The notes: generated by a model not told the origin, from the sequence alone. A DNA stretch of 64,000 nucleotides from Legionella parisiensis (GCF_001467945.1 NZ_LNYQ01000013.1:514626-578625); one strand, 5' to 3'. Shown: positions 17,380-26,138, counted from the first letter of the stretch. Numbers and translations are program-made.

Positions 17380-18822
17380 ATGATGCATGATTTAGCTCAA
17401 GAGTCTTCGCTGCAACGGAAGCTTAATGCGCGTATATTGGGAATGATCACATTGGGCGGTTCGATTGGAACGGGCATTTTCTTAGCCAGTGGTAATGCTT
17501 TATCCATGGCTGGTCCAGGTGGTACATTGCTTGCCTACTTGATCATGGGGATCATGGTTTATTTTTTGATGACTGGCCTTGGTGAAATGGCTGCATACAT
17601 GCCAACAAGTGGATCATTTTATGTTTACGCTGCTCGTTTTTTTGATCCCTCTTTAGGATACGCTTTAGGTTGGAATTATTGGTATAGCTGTGCCATTTAT
17701 ATTGCTTCAGAAATATCGGCTTCCGCATTAATTATGCATTTTTGGTTTCCTGAGAGTTCATCATTTCTTTGGTGTTCAGTTTTTCTCTTTCTGATAATAG
17801 TCTTTAATGCGATATCAACTAAAGCATTTGGCGAAGTAGAGTATTGGCTTTCATTTATTAAAATCTCGGTCATTGTTCTATTTATTGTGACCGGATTTTT
17901 TCTGATTTTCGGTTTCACAGATTATAAGGCAGGGGGATTCCAAAATTGGCGTATTGGCGATGCTCCATTTCATAGCGGATGGATTGGTATTCTTGCTGCT
18001 TTTGTTGCAGCAGGTTTTTCTTTTCAGGGTACGGAGTTAATCGGCGTTGCTGCAGGAGAAAGTGTTCATCCTGATACAACAATTCCCAAAGCAATAAAAA
18101 TGGTTTTTTGGCGAATTTTAATATTCTTCATTTTATCACTTTTTATTATCAGTCTTTTGATACCGTATACTTCGTCACAATTAATCAGTTCTGATGTAGT
18201 AATGAGTCCTTTTACCTTGGTGTTTCAACAATATGATAAAGCTTTTGCTGCAATGATTATGAATGCGGTGATTCTTCTTGCAATTATATCAACCGCAAAT
18301 TCAAGCATGTATGTTGGCAGCAGAATGCTTTGGCATCTTGCCAAGGAAGGCCATGTTCCTCGAATTTTTTCTGTGGTTAATCAAAGAGGAATACCAATCT
18401 ATGCTTTAGCCTTAACAAGTGTTGTTGCGATGTTGGCTTTTTTATCTTCCATTTTTGGTAATGGGACTGTTTATTTTTGGTTACTCAACGCAACAAGCCT
18501 GTCTGGATTTATTGCTTGGATGGGGATAGCGATAAGCCATTATCGTTTCCGCAAAGCCTACTTGCGTCAGGGAAAAGACCCAGCTCAACTTCCTTATTTG
18601 GCTAGGGGATATCCTTTTGGTCCTTTATTTGCTTTTGGTGTATGCATGATTGTGATTAGCGGACAGAATTATTCTGCTCTAATCGCAACTCCCAAAGATT
18701 GGTATGGTTTGCTTATTTCTTATAGTGGTGTGCCGCTTTTTTTAATGATTTGGATCGGACATAAATGGATAAAAAAGACCAAGATTATCCCTTTGCATGA
18801 GTGTAGGTTCGACTGTGAATAA
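17380..18822 (+). CDS. Amino acid permease, LysP/APC superfamily
   Basis: A 480-residue, 12-helix permease. ARILGMITLGGSIGTGIFLASG is the APC substrate-binding helix 1, followed by GPGGTLLAYL and GEMAAYMPTSGSF, typical of the amino acid transporter (AAT) family; FSFQGTELIGVAAGE lies in helix 6. Similarity in these segments is greatest to lysine-type permeases (LysP), but basic-amino-acid specificity is an inference. It starts at ATG 17380 (or 17383), with AAGGA nine bases before. It stands alone between the Rieske gene and the umuC relic. Confidence 0.88.
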   Translation: MMHDLAQESSLQRKLNARILGMITLGGSIGTGIFLASGNALSMAGPGGTLLAYLIMGIMVYFLMTGLGEMAAYMPTSGSFYVYAARFFDPSLGYALGWNYWYSCAIYIASEISASALIMHFWFPESSSFLWCSVFLFLIIVFNAISTKAFGEVEYWLSFIKISVIVLFIVTGFFLIFGFTDYKAGGFQNWRIGDAPFHSGWIGILAAFVAAGFSFQGTELIGVAAGESVHPDTTIPKAIKMVFWRILIFFILSLFIISLLIPYTSSQLISSDVVMSPFTLVFQQYDKAFAAMIMNAVILLAIISTANSSMYVGSRMLWHLAKEGHVPRIFSVVNQRGIPIYALALTSVVAMLAFLSSIFGNGTVYFWLLNATSLSGFIAWMGIAISHYRFRKAYLRQGKDPAQLPYLARGYPFGPLFAFGVCMIVISGQNYSALIATPKDWYGLLISYSGVPLFLMIWIGHKWIKKTKIIPLHECRFDCE

Positions 18823-18857
18823 GTAGGGTCTACCTATCTCATATCTTGGCTAAAATT

Positions 18858-18918
18858 GTTTGATTTTTTTCTGTGCTCCGATGTGCTGAAAATCAAATAA
18901 ATTAGGCTCAAGCTAGCG
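18858..18918. repeat. Dispersed hairpin repeat, copy 1
   Basis: TTTGATTT, CTGTG, a GTGCTGAAAATCAAA block and GGCTCAA..AGCG in order; the same blocks recur at 20751-20809. The two copies flank the umuC relic and ndh. The TGATTTT and AAAATCA ends can pair. Confidence 0.5.
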
Positions 18919-18995
18919 GTATGTAGTTGGACTCTAATGATTTTGTCAAAAACTTTCTCAAAATAATAATTTACAAGTTATCTCGTTCAGCCTAC

Positions 18996-19023
18996 ATTTT
19001 GATTTATGTACACAAATCAAAAT
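18996..19023. promoter_or_regulatory. Inverted repeat just upstream of the umuC relic
   Basis: ATTTTGATTT (18996-19005) and AAATCAAAAT (19014-19023) are exact complements around an eight-base centre ATGTACAC, ending ten bases before the relic ATG. It could be the former operator of umuC, or a copy of the TTGATTT hairpin repeat nearby. Confidence 0.4.
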
Positions 19024-19033
19024 ATCTTAAACC

Positions 19034-19278
19034 ATGTAGGCATTAATTGACTGCAATAATTTTTATGCATCCTGTGAGCGTCTTTTTCGTCCTGACTTAC
19101 AAGCGACAGAATTTTTATGTCCATTTTTGATAAAGTGAATAAAAAATTTGGTCGAAATACCTTATATCTTGCAGCAGAAGGGTGCAATGGCAGGCCTTGG
19201 GATTCTCGTTTACAAATGCGCCCACTACGCTACACTAGTTGCTGGTCCGACTTACCTGTGGTACGTACCCGAACTTAA
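19034..19278 (+). pseudogene. umuC: umuC relic: N-terminal and C-terminal ends joined by a large internal deletion
   Basis: From 19040 the frame reads ALIDCNNFYASCERLFRPDL, which is the start of UmuC/Pol V catalytic subunits, including the first metal-binding aspartate. The ATG at 19034 is followed directly by a TAG stop. Around 19117 the frame changes and continues as MSIFDKVNKKFGRNT..LAAEG and RYTSCWSDLPVVRT before TAA at 19276-19278, matching the C-terminal DUF4113 domain of UmuC. About 330 internal codons of a normal 420-codon gene are gone. It is thus dead through a stop, a frameshift and a deletion. Confidence 0.85.
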
Positions 19279-19408
19279 TTTATAAGCGCTAGGTTTTTTC
19301 ATGTAATTTAAGAGCGAAACTTGATCCCGAGAGCAAGTTGCGGGGCGTAGAAAGATAAATTATCAACGGAACCTACTATAATAATAATTTATTCCGCGGA
19401 AGATTTTT

Positions 19409-20707
19409 ATGCCAAATAAAATTCATGTACCAAAGATCGTGATTGTAGGAGGTGGTGCAGGAGGAATGGAGTTGGCGGCATTACTTGGAAATAAATATGG
19501 AAAAAAGGGCAAAGCTGCTATTACCCTGGTTGATTGTACGCCTACCCATATTTGGAAACCGTTGTTACATGAGGTTGCAGCAGGGAGTTTCTTTACAAAT
19601 GAAAATGAAATTGACTACCTTGCTTATGCTGCAACGCATCATTTTCATTTTGTTTTAGGGGCACTTGAAGGTTTAGACCGGGGTAAAAAAGAAATCTATT
19701 TATCTCCATTTTACAGTCACGAACAAGAAGTTCTTCCAAAGAGAACGCTTTCATTCGATATTTTAATTATTGCCGTGGGAAGTGTTGCCAATGATTTCAG
19801 TATCCCGGGAGTGCGTGAGCATTGTTTGTTTTTAGATAACATTCATCAAGCGGTCTATTTTCATCGCGAATTATTAAATCATTTCATGCGCCTTTCCCAG
19901 CAACCACAACAGAGTCAATTTAATTTGGTTATTGTAGGTGGGGGTGCTACTGGGATTGAATTAATCGCAGAATTAAATAATGCAATCCACGAAATTATAA
20001 GTTATGGAATTGGCATTCAATCCGAAATTATTTCTTTTACTCTAATCGAGGCTGCAAACAGATTGTTGACCGCGCTTCCAGAAGTGCTTTCAGAAAAAGT
20101 ATTTACTGAATTAACGCGTATGGGTGTAAGAGTTTGTGTCAATGAACAAGTGAATGAAGTGACAGAAAAAGGCTTGTATACTAAATCAACACAATTTATT
20201 CCTGCTGATCTTATTGTGTGGACTGCTGGTATTAAGGCTCCAGATTTTTTGTGTCATTTGGATGGTTTGGAGGTTAATCAAATGAACCAATTACTGGTAA
20301 AGCAAACGTTACAAACAACCTTGGACGATTCTATTTTTGTTTTAGGTGACTGTGCGTGTTGCCCACAAACCCACTCGGATAAAACGGTGCCGCCTCGCGC
20401 GCAGGCTGCACATCAGCAAGCTCGTTTTCTGTATAAAAATTTGGATAAATATTTAGAAGGTAAGCCTTTACCTCCTTATCATTATCGTGATCATGGATCT
20501 TTGGTTACATTAAGTCAGTATGCAGTAGGTAATTTGATGGGTAAAATTACTAAAAATTTAATGATAGAAGGTAAATTAGCGCGTTTATTTTATTTATCAT
20601 TATACAAACAACACCAAATTTCTTTATATGGTTGGTGGCGAGTTTTTTTGCTTACCCTATCGAATTTGTTAAGCCGTAGAGTAAAACCGAGACTTAAGTT
20701 GCACTAG
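19409..20707 (+). CDS. ndh: Type II NADH dehydrogenase (non-proton-pumping)
   Basis: A 432-residue FAD enzyme that passes electrons from NADH to quinone without pumping protons. IVGGGAGGMELA near residue 12 binds FAD, VIVGGGATGIELIAEL near 175 binds NADH, and VFALGDCA-like LGDCACC near 313 is the second FAD motif. QAAHQQARFL and the amphipathic C-terminus (WRVFLLTLSNLLSRRVKP) match membrane-associated NDH-2. It starts at ATG 19409. It may share regulation with the mdc genes, but the 220-base gap suggests a separate promoter. Confidence 0.88.
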   Translation: MPNKIHVPKIVIVGGGAGGMELAALLGNKYGKKGKAAITLVDCTPTHIWKPLLHEVAAGSFFTNENEIDYLAYAATHHFHFVLGALEGLDRGKKEIYLSPFYSHEQEVLPKRTLSFDILIIAVGSVANDFSIPGVREHCLFLDNIHQAVYFHRELLNHFMRLSQQPQQSQFNLVIVGGGATGIELIAELNNAIHEIISYGIGIQSEIISFTLIEAANRLLTALPEVLSEKVFTELTRMGVRVCVNEQVNEVTEKGLYTKSTQFIPADLIVWTAGIKAPDFLCHLDGLEVNQMNQLLVKQTLQTTLDDSIFVLGDCACCPQTHSDKTVPPRAQAAHQQARFLYKNLDKYLEGKPLPPYHYRDHGSLVTLSQYAVGNLMGKITKNLMIEGKLARLFYLSLYKQHQISLYGWWRVFLLTLSNLLSRRVKPRLKLH

Positions 20708-20750
20708 GGTTCATCTTGCACAAAGAATAGGCTTATAAATCTCGCATGCT

Positions 20751-20809
20751 GATTGATTTATGCTGTGTTTCACAGCGCTAAAATCAAACCATTTTGGCTC
20801 AATCGAGCG
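20751..20809. repeat. Dispersed hairpin repeat, copy 2
   Basis: GATTGATTTATGCTGTG, CACAGCGCTAAAATCAAA and TGGCTCAA..AGCG match the copy at 18858. CTGTG and CACAG, and TTGATTT and AAATCAA, pair to make a long hairpin. It lies in the mdcA leader region. Confidence 0.5.
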
Positions 20810-20927
20810 AATTGGCCACAGATGCTAGAGGATAGGGTGATCTAAGGTTATTCAGGGTCTCTTCTCTTTGTTTCATGAAAAAAATGGGATAAAGTAAAGT
20901 CGAGAAATTATAAGGCAGGAAGCAATA

Positions 20928-22571
20928 ATGTGGGATCAGAATAAAAAAAAATATTTAAAACGTCTGTCCAAGATTAAACCTTATCTTAAGAACAATAAAT
21001 TTGTTGAGGCGAATGACATAATAACAGTGCTTTCACATCTTATTCACTCGGGTGATCGAGTATGTATTGAAGGTGATAATCAAAAGCAGGCTAATTTTTT
21101 GGCTGCTGCTATGACTCAATTGAATCCTGTGCAAATAAATCATTTACATATGATCCAATCCGCTATTGCGTTACCAGAGCATCTTGATGTGTTTGAAAAA
21201 GGGATTGCAAGCCGAATCGATTTTTCTTATTCAGGCCCACAATCAACTCGTCTTGCTGATATGGTAAAAAATAAAAAGATCGAGATAGGTAATATTCATA
21301 CTTATAATGAACTTTTTGGACGATTGGTTGCCGATTTGACTCCAAATGTTTGTTTGTTGATGGCAGATAAAGCAGACAGGGAGGGAAATTTATTTACCGG
21401 AGCAAATACAGAAGATACCCCTGCTATTATCGAAGCAACCAATTTTAAAGATGGTGTGGTTGTTGTACAAGTCAATGACGTGGTGGATCGCTTACCGCGA
21501 ATTGATATTCCGGCAGGTTGGGTTGATATCATTGTTCAAGGTCCGGAAGCATCTTATATCGAGCCACTTTTTACCCGTGATCCTGCGCACATTGATGAAG
21601 TGAAAATATTAATGGCCATGATGGTGATTAAAGGAATATACGCACCTTATCAAGTGAATATATTAAATCATGGAGTAGGTTTTAATACATGTGCCATTGA
21701 ATTGCTGTTGCCTACCTATGCTGAATCATTAGGTCTAAAAGGAAAAATATGTCAACACTGGATTGTGAATCCTGTTCCTACTTTAATTCCTGCTATCGAA
21801 GCAGGATTTGTAAAAACCATTTACCCGTTTGGTGGAGAGGTAGGAATGAATCGTTACGCAGTCTCCCGTCCCGATGTCTTTTTTACAGGCAAAGAGGGAT
21901 GTTTGCGTTCGAATCGTATGTTAGGTCAATTATCAGGCCATTATGCTTGCGATGTTTTTATCGGAGCAACATTGCAGATGGATCTTGAGGGAAATAGTTC
22001 TACAGCTGTTGAAGGACGTATCGCGGGCTTTGGTGGTGCTCCTAACATGGGGTGTGATGCTCCTGGGCGACGTCACTCTTCTTATGCCTGGTTAAAAGCA
22101 GGCCAAGAACGCAATGAGGCACTGGGATTAAAAATGCCGCGAGGAAGAAAATTAGTGATTCAAATGGTAGAAACGTTCCAAGGTTCAGCACAACCCACAT
22201 TTGTTGAAAAACTGGATGCCTGGGCTTTACAAAAATCGATGAAAGCAGATTTGCCCGCCGTGATGATTTATGGAGATGATATAAGTCATGTCGTTACGGA
22301 AGAAGGCATTGCTAATCTTCTGAGGTGTCGCACTCTTGAGGAGCGTGAACAGGCTATTCGAGGTATTGCAGGATATACCGAAGTTGGAGTTATGCGCGAT
22401 AGGAAAAAGGTTGAGGAATTGCGTCAACGAGGTGTCATTAAGCGCCCTGAGGATTTAGGAATCAAGCCCTCTGATGCAACTCGAGATTTATTGGCAGCCA
22501 AGTCAATTCGTGACCTTGTTGATTGCTCAAAGGGCTTGTATGAACCGCCTGTAAAATTTAGAAATTGGTAG
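20928..22571 (+). CDS. mdcA: Malonate decarboxylase alpha subunit (acetyl-S-ACP:malonate ACP transferase)
   Basis: A 547-residue subunit that swaps malonate for acetate on the acyl carrier protein, the first step of the decarboxylation cycle. The full length and features such as PQSTRLADMV, ANTEDTPAIIEAT, NHGVGFNT, GEVGMNRYAVSRP and GRIAGFGGAPNMGCDAPGRRHSS match MdcA throughout. It starts at ATG 20928 behind AGGAAG. It is first in an operon with mdcCD, mdcE, mdcG and mdcB; ten bases separate it from the fused mdcCD. The complex turns malonate into acetate and CO2 in the cytosol. Confidence 0.95.
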   Translation: MWDQNKKKYLKRLSKIKPYLKNNKFVEANDIITVLSHLIHSGDRVCIEGDNQKQANFLAAAMTQLNPVQINHLHMIQSAIALPEHLDVFEKGIASRIDFSYSGPQSTRLADMVKNKKIEIGNIHTYNELFGRLVADLTPNVCLLMADKADREGNLFTGANTEDTPAIIEATNFKDGVVVVQVNDVVDRLPRIDIPAGWVDIIVQGPEASYIEPLFTRDPAHIDEVKILMAMMVIKGIYAPYQVNILNHGVGFNTCAIELLLPTYAESLGLKGKICQHWIVNPVPTLIPAIEAGFVKTIYPFGGEVGMNRYAVSRPDVFFTGKEGCLRSNRMLGQLSGHYACDVFIGATLQMDLEGNSSTAVEGRIAGFGGAPNMGCDAPGRRHSSYAWLKAGQERNEALGLKMPRGRKLVIQMVETFQGSAQPTFVEKLDAWALQKSMKADLPAVMIYGDDISHVVTEEGIANLLRCRTLEEREQAIRGIAGYTEVGVMRDRKKVEELRQRGVIKRPEDLGIKPSDATRDLLAAKSIRDLVDCSKGLYEPPVKFRNW

Positions 22572-22580
22572 GTAAAGAAT

Positions 22581-23771
22581 ATGGAAAAAATGGAGTTTCG
22601 TTTTACACTTCCTGGTGAGCGTTTGCAAGGCAAAAAAACTGTTTGTGGCGTTGTTGGCTCAGGCAATCTGGAAGTCATTATTGAAGAAAATACCACTTCT
22701 GAGACAATTTTTACGATTCAGACTGCAATTGATCATTATAAGACAGTTTGGAAGATGATTATTGACGATTTTGTAAATCAACACCAACCTGTTGGTTTGC
22801 AATTTACCCTTAATGATAATGGAGCAATACCCGCAGTCGTTTTATTACGTCTAAGCCAGGCATTAGAAGAGTTTCAAGGAAATCACAAAATAGGAAGTAA
22901 TTATGAGGAGCTTGATGCACGTGAGCGGATCCAGGTTATTTTTGATAAAGATTCATTCACTGAGTGGCTTGCTGAGGAAAAGCTTTATAGCCCCTATCTA
23001 GCTGCTTTAAATTTGCCAGGCGAAGCAGATGATGGCATCGTCATTGGTTCAGCCCTGTTACAAAAGAGCAAAGTACTTGTCGCGGCCCAGCAAAAAGATT
23101 TTATGGGCGGTGCAGTGGGTGAAATTCATGGAGCGAAACTTACCGGTTTATTTAAAGCTGCAATCGCAACCCGCGCTAAGGCAGTAATTCTTCTCATTGA
23201 TAGCGGCGGAGTGCGTTTACATGAAGCCAATGCAGGAGAAATATCAATTTCTGAAACGATTCGTGCTGTTTTTGACGCAAGGCGCCATGGGGTAACTACT
23301 GTAGGTGTTATTTGTGGGAAAAATGGTGCTTTTGGTGGTATGGGAATTATTTCTGCGTGTTTGGATTATCTTGTGATTAATGAAGTAGGGCGTATAGGAA
23401 TATCCGGTCCTGAGGTGATTCAGGCTGTTGCTGGTGTCACAGTATTTAATTCGCAAGATAGGGCTTTAGTGTGGCGTGTCTATGGAGGTAAAACTCGCTA
23501 TTTACAGGATATTGCTCAAAGCTATGTGGGAGCTGATGTAGGTACATTACGCGCTAAACTAATTGCTGCGCTTGATAAGAGCGTTTCTTTGGATCTTAAC
23601 TCCATAAAGCAAAAGCATGCTTTGCTAAAAAAGCGTTTGCAGGAAACCCAAGGGTTTCAGGAACAGGGAGCTTATCTCAAACAAGTTGCTCCAAAGTATG
23701 CTGCAACTCTTTTTGATATGGACGAGCAGGACTTTTTAGATGCAGCAAAAAATATAAAAAAGAAATCTTAA
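22581..23771 (+). CDS. mdcCD: Fused malonate decarboxylase delta (ACP) and beta subunits
   Basis: A 396-residue fusion. Residues 1-98 are the acyl carrier protein MdcC; VGSGNLEV contains S27, the expected attachment site for the phosphoribosyl-dephospho-CoA arm. From about residue 104 the protein is MdcD, the beta carboxytransferase-like subunit (ELDARERIQ, KDFMGGAVGEIHG, LLIDSGGVRLHEANAGE, GKNGAFGGMGI). In characterised operons these are separate genes. Nothing in the frame suggests a sequencing error: the join is a smooth linker (EEFQGNHKIGSNYEE). Fusion fixes the carrier to the subunit that forms the decarboxylase site with MdcE. Confidence 0.92.
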   Translation: MEKMEFRFTLPGERLQGKKTVCGVVGSGNLEVIIEENTTSETIFTIQTAIDHYKTVWKMIIDDFVNQHQPVGLQFTLNDNGAIPAVVLLRLSQALEEFQGNHKIGSNYEELDARERIQVIFDKDSFTEWLAEEKLYSPYLAALNLPGEADDGIVIGSALLQKSKVLVAAQQKDFMGGAVGEIHGAKLTGLFKAAIATRAKAVILLIDSGGVRLHEANAGEISISETIRAVFDARRHGVTTVGVICGKNGAFGGMGIISACLDYLVINEVGRIGISGPEVIQAVAGVTVFNSQDRALVWRVYGGKTRYLQDIAQSYVGADVGTLRAKLIAALDKSVSLDLNSIKQKHALLKKRLQETQGFQEQGAYLKQVAPKYAATLFDMDEQDFLDAAKNIKKKS

Positions 23772-23774
23772 AAA

Positions 23775-23808
23775 TTGTAGCCTGGCTGCGACGCAACCCC
23801 GGCTACAA
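23775..23808. repeat. CCTGG-family hairpin after mdcCD
   Basis: TTGTAGCC (23775-23782) pairs with GGCTACAA (23801-23808). Part of the dispersed CCTGGG family. It could reduce read-through into mdcE. Confidence 0.5.
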
Positions 23809-23827
23809 GGTAAGGTTTAGGATTATT

Positions 23828-23908
23828 GTCATTCCCTCAAAGCAGGGAATCTATCCTTATATAGGCATTGTGCTTGATTGGAAATGGGTTCCCGCTTGTC
23901 GGAACGAC
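23828..23908. repeat. MITE-like repeat element inside the mdc operon
   Basis: An 81-base element bounded by GTCATTCCC and GGAACGAC, with inner arms GCAGGGAATC and GGGTTCCCGC. Same design as 15369-15587 and 51775-51856. It separates mdcCD from mdcE. Confidence 0.55.
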
Positions 23909-23960
23909 AAAAAAATGAAATCAAGGGATACCGCAGGACTCATGTAGAAGGAATAAGAAA

Positions 23961-24668
23961 ATGGTTGCATTAAAGGATCTTCTCAAAGAAATCTTTTCAC
24001 ATGAAGTGAAGTTGGCAGAGAACCAATCGGTTGTTTATGGACAAGCAATGCTGAATAATCAACTCATTCATATTCTTGGGGTAAAAGAGTCAACATTCCT
24101 GGGAGTAGAACAAGCGCTTATTATGGCTCAGCACGTAATCGACATTCTTGAGAGCCAGTCAAAAGCGCCTGTTCTGCTTTTAGTCGATGTTGCCGGACAA
24201 GAGTTAGCAATGCGTGATGAATGGTTGGGTATGCAACAATATTTTGGTCATTTACTTGAATGTTTGGAGTGCCTGCGCCAACAGGGAAATGTCTTAATAT
24301 CGCTTGTTTATAACCAAGCATTAGGTGGTGCTTTTATTGCCTATGGTTTGATGGCAGATACAATTTTAGCTTTACCAGACGCGGCACTCGCTGTGATGTG
24401 GTTAGAGGGAATTGCCAAGGTTACTAAAATAGAGTTAAGCACACTTCAGGAGCTCAGTAAGACATTTCCGGTTTTTGCCCCTGGCGCAGAAAATTTTTAT
24501 GAACTTGGTGGCTTGCATGAGATTGTAAACTCATCTGAACTTGCTGAAAAAATCAATGGGGCGATCCGAAAGAAAAATACTACAGATGATCGAGCACTCT
24601 TGGGGAGCGAACGAGGGGGTAGAAAGCTTGCCTACTCAATTATCAATAAAGTAGCCAATCATTTATGA
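23961..24668 (+). CDS. mdcE: Malonate decarboxylase gamma subunit
   Basis: A 235-residue crotonase/carboxyltransferase-fold subunit that, with MdcD, decarboxylates malonyl-S-ACP. Recognisable are VDVAGQELAMRDEWLGM, YNQALGGAFIAYGLMAD (oxyanion-hole glycines) and FPVFAPGAENFYELGG. It starts at ATG 23961 behind AGGAA. It overlaps mdcG by four bases (ATGA). It is separated from mdcCD by 189 bases holding two repeat elements, which is unusual inside an mdc operon. Confidence 0.93.
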   Translation: MVALKDLLKEIFSHEVKLAENQSVVYGQAMLNNQLIHILGVKESTFLGVEQALIMAQHVIDILESQSKAPVLLLVDVAGQELAMRDEWLGMQQYFGHLLECLECLRQQGNVLISLVYNQALGGAFIAYGLMADTILALPDAALAVMWLEGIAKVTKIELSTLQELSKTFPVFAPGAENFYELGGLHEIVNSSELAEKINGAIRKKNTTDDRALLGSERGGRKLAYSIINKVANHL

Positions 24669-25315
24669 GTTTACAAAGACATCATTTAATTTATCTTCAA
24701 CCTGGTACAGATTTTACTGTTACTTCGATTCATGAAGATAAAAAAATGATTGAAGAACAAGTATCCCTTTGGCTTGAAAAAGGCTTGCCTTGTATTTATG
24801 CCAAACAATTAATGCACCAAGAAACAATTAATCTGGGATTAACTCTTTTGCATGCCGAGAAAAAGCACCGCGTTGGTTTACAGGTTGTACCATCATTTGT
24901 ACAAGAGCAAAAGCCTCTTCCTACACTCCTGGAGATGCAGGATTTTTTTTCTTCTTATTATGGCATAAACAAGTTAGATACTTTTATAAAGCTGTTGCCA
25001 ATTCCTAACATTGCTGTTTATGGATCATTTTTATTTCATTATGTATCCGGATATTCTTTTGTTGATCGCGCTTCGGATCTTGATTTACTTATCTCTTATC
25101 AAAACTCTTCTTTAGTTGATATAAGTGAATCTATTGCTGCCTTAACAAAAAAATTAAATCGAATTATTGATGGTGAGGTTCGTTTTCCTTGTCTTGGTGA
25201 TATTCCTATCAGAGAATTGCTTAATGTATCCGCAAAAAAGCTGTTGTGTAAGAGTAGGGACAAGGTTTCGTTATTATCAAGAGCAGAACTTTATGAACAC
25301 TATCCTTTGCTGTGA
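24665..25315 (+). CDS. mdcG: Phosphoribosyl-dephospho-CoA transferase (malonate decarboxylase holo-ACP synthase)
   Basis: A 216-residue nucleotidyltransferase-fold enzyme that attaches the 2'-(5''-phosphoribosyl)-3'-dephospho-CoA group to the serine of MdcC. The nucleotidyltransferase motif is YGSFLFHYVSG with D138 and D140 in SDLDLLI, equivalent to the essential DxD of Klebsiella MdcG. It begins in a four-base overlap with mdcE and its end overlaps mdcB, so the cofactor genes are tightly co-translated. Confidence 0.92.
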   Translation: MSLQRHHLIYLQPGTDFTVTSIHEDKKMIEEQVSLWLEKGLPCIYAKQLMHQETINLGLTLLHAEKKHRVGLQVVPSFVQEQKPLPTLLEMQDFFSSYYGINKLDTFIKLLPIPNIAVYGSFLFHYVSGYSFVDRASDLDLLISYQNSSLVDISESIAALTKKLNRIIDGEVRFPCLGDIPIRELLNVSAKKLLCKSRDKVSLLSRAELYEHYPLL

Positions 25316-26138
25316 AAGAACGCTCGCCAGAATAGCAGTTAGAGCCCTTTATTTTGAAGTCAAAGCGTACCCTAAACCCGGCTTGGTCAGCTTTACGGAT
25401 GCAGGGGCACATCAGGATATGAATGGTGAAACATTTTATCGTAGCTTATTTACCCTGCGGCATTATTTTTATCAAATCACCAAAAAAGGATTAGTAAATG
25501 ACTCTTTTGAAGCGTTAAAACAAGTGGCTATTGAGGCGGAACAGCGTATGCTGGGAAAAACTCAGGGAGTTAATACCCACCGTGGTGCTATTTTTGCTTT
25601 GGGTATCGTTTGTGTTTCTGTAATAAGGCTGGCTCAGGAAAAAAAGCAATTTACTCCAGAGGATGTTCACCAGCAAATATTGAAAGACTGGCCAAGGCAT
25701 TTGGTAAGCCATCTTGGGAATCCAGAAAGCCATGGAGCTTTAGTACGTCAAAGATATAAGGTTGTTGACGCCAAACAAATGGCAATTCATGGGTATGATT
25801 TAATTTTTCAATTACTTCCTGATTTTATTTCACTTTTCATTGAGACTCAATCCCTGGATGCCGTCTGTTTGTTTGCGTACTCAGAGCTATTAATGCATAT
25901 GGATGATACGAATATTCTTTATAGGAAAGGTAAGTCAGCACTGGATTATGCAAAGCACAAAACAGGAGAATTATTGGCCGTTCGATGTTTAAAAAAGCGT
26001 CAAAAAAAGGCATTGGAGTTGCATCAGCTTTTTTCTGAAGCGGGGATTAGTCCAGGGGGGGTAGCTGATTTGCTCAGTGTTTTATTATTTTTAGGTCAAT
26101 TATTCTGTGATCAACTCCGCAATTACTCTAGTTCTTAA
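25293..26138 (+). CDS. mdcB: Triphosphoribosyl-dephospho-CoA synthase
   Basis: A 281-residue CitG/MdcB-family enzyme that condenses dephospho-CoA with ATP to make the prosthetic-group precursor used by MdcG. The N-terminal signature KPGLVSFTDAGAHQDM (28-43) and GKTQGVNTHRGAIFALG are diagnostic; ESHGALVRQRY follows later. I start at ATG 25293, 23 bases inside mdcG; the longer frame from 25167 only re-reads mdcG. It is the last gene of the operon. No mdcH, transporter or mdcR follows. Confidence 0.92.
   Translation: MNTILCCERTLARIAVRALYFEVKAYPKPGLVSFTDAGAHQDMNGETFYRSLFTLRHYFYQITKKGLVNDSFEALKQVAIEAEQRMLGKTQGVNTHRGAIFALGIVCVSVIRLAQEKKQFTPEDVHQQILKDWPRHLVSHLGNPESHGALVRQRYKVVDAKQMAIHGYDLIFQLLPDFISLFIETQSLDAVCLFAYSELLMHMDDTNILYRKGKSALDYAKHKTGELLAVRCLKKRQKKALELHQLFSEAGISPGGVADLLSVLLFLGQLFCDQLRNYSSS

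Noticed and set aside
17380-18822. Amino acid permease as the missing malonate transporter
   Set aside because: Its motifs are those of the LysP/AAT amino acid permeases, unlike known malonate carriers, and ndh plus a relic separate it from mdcA.
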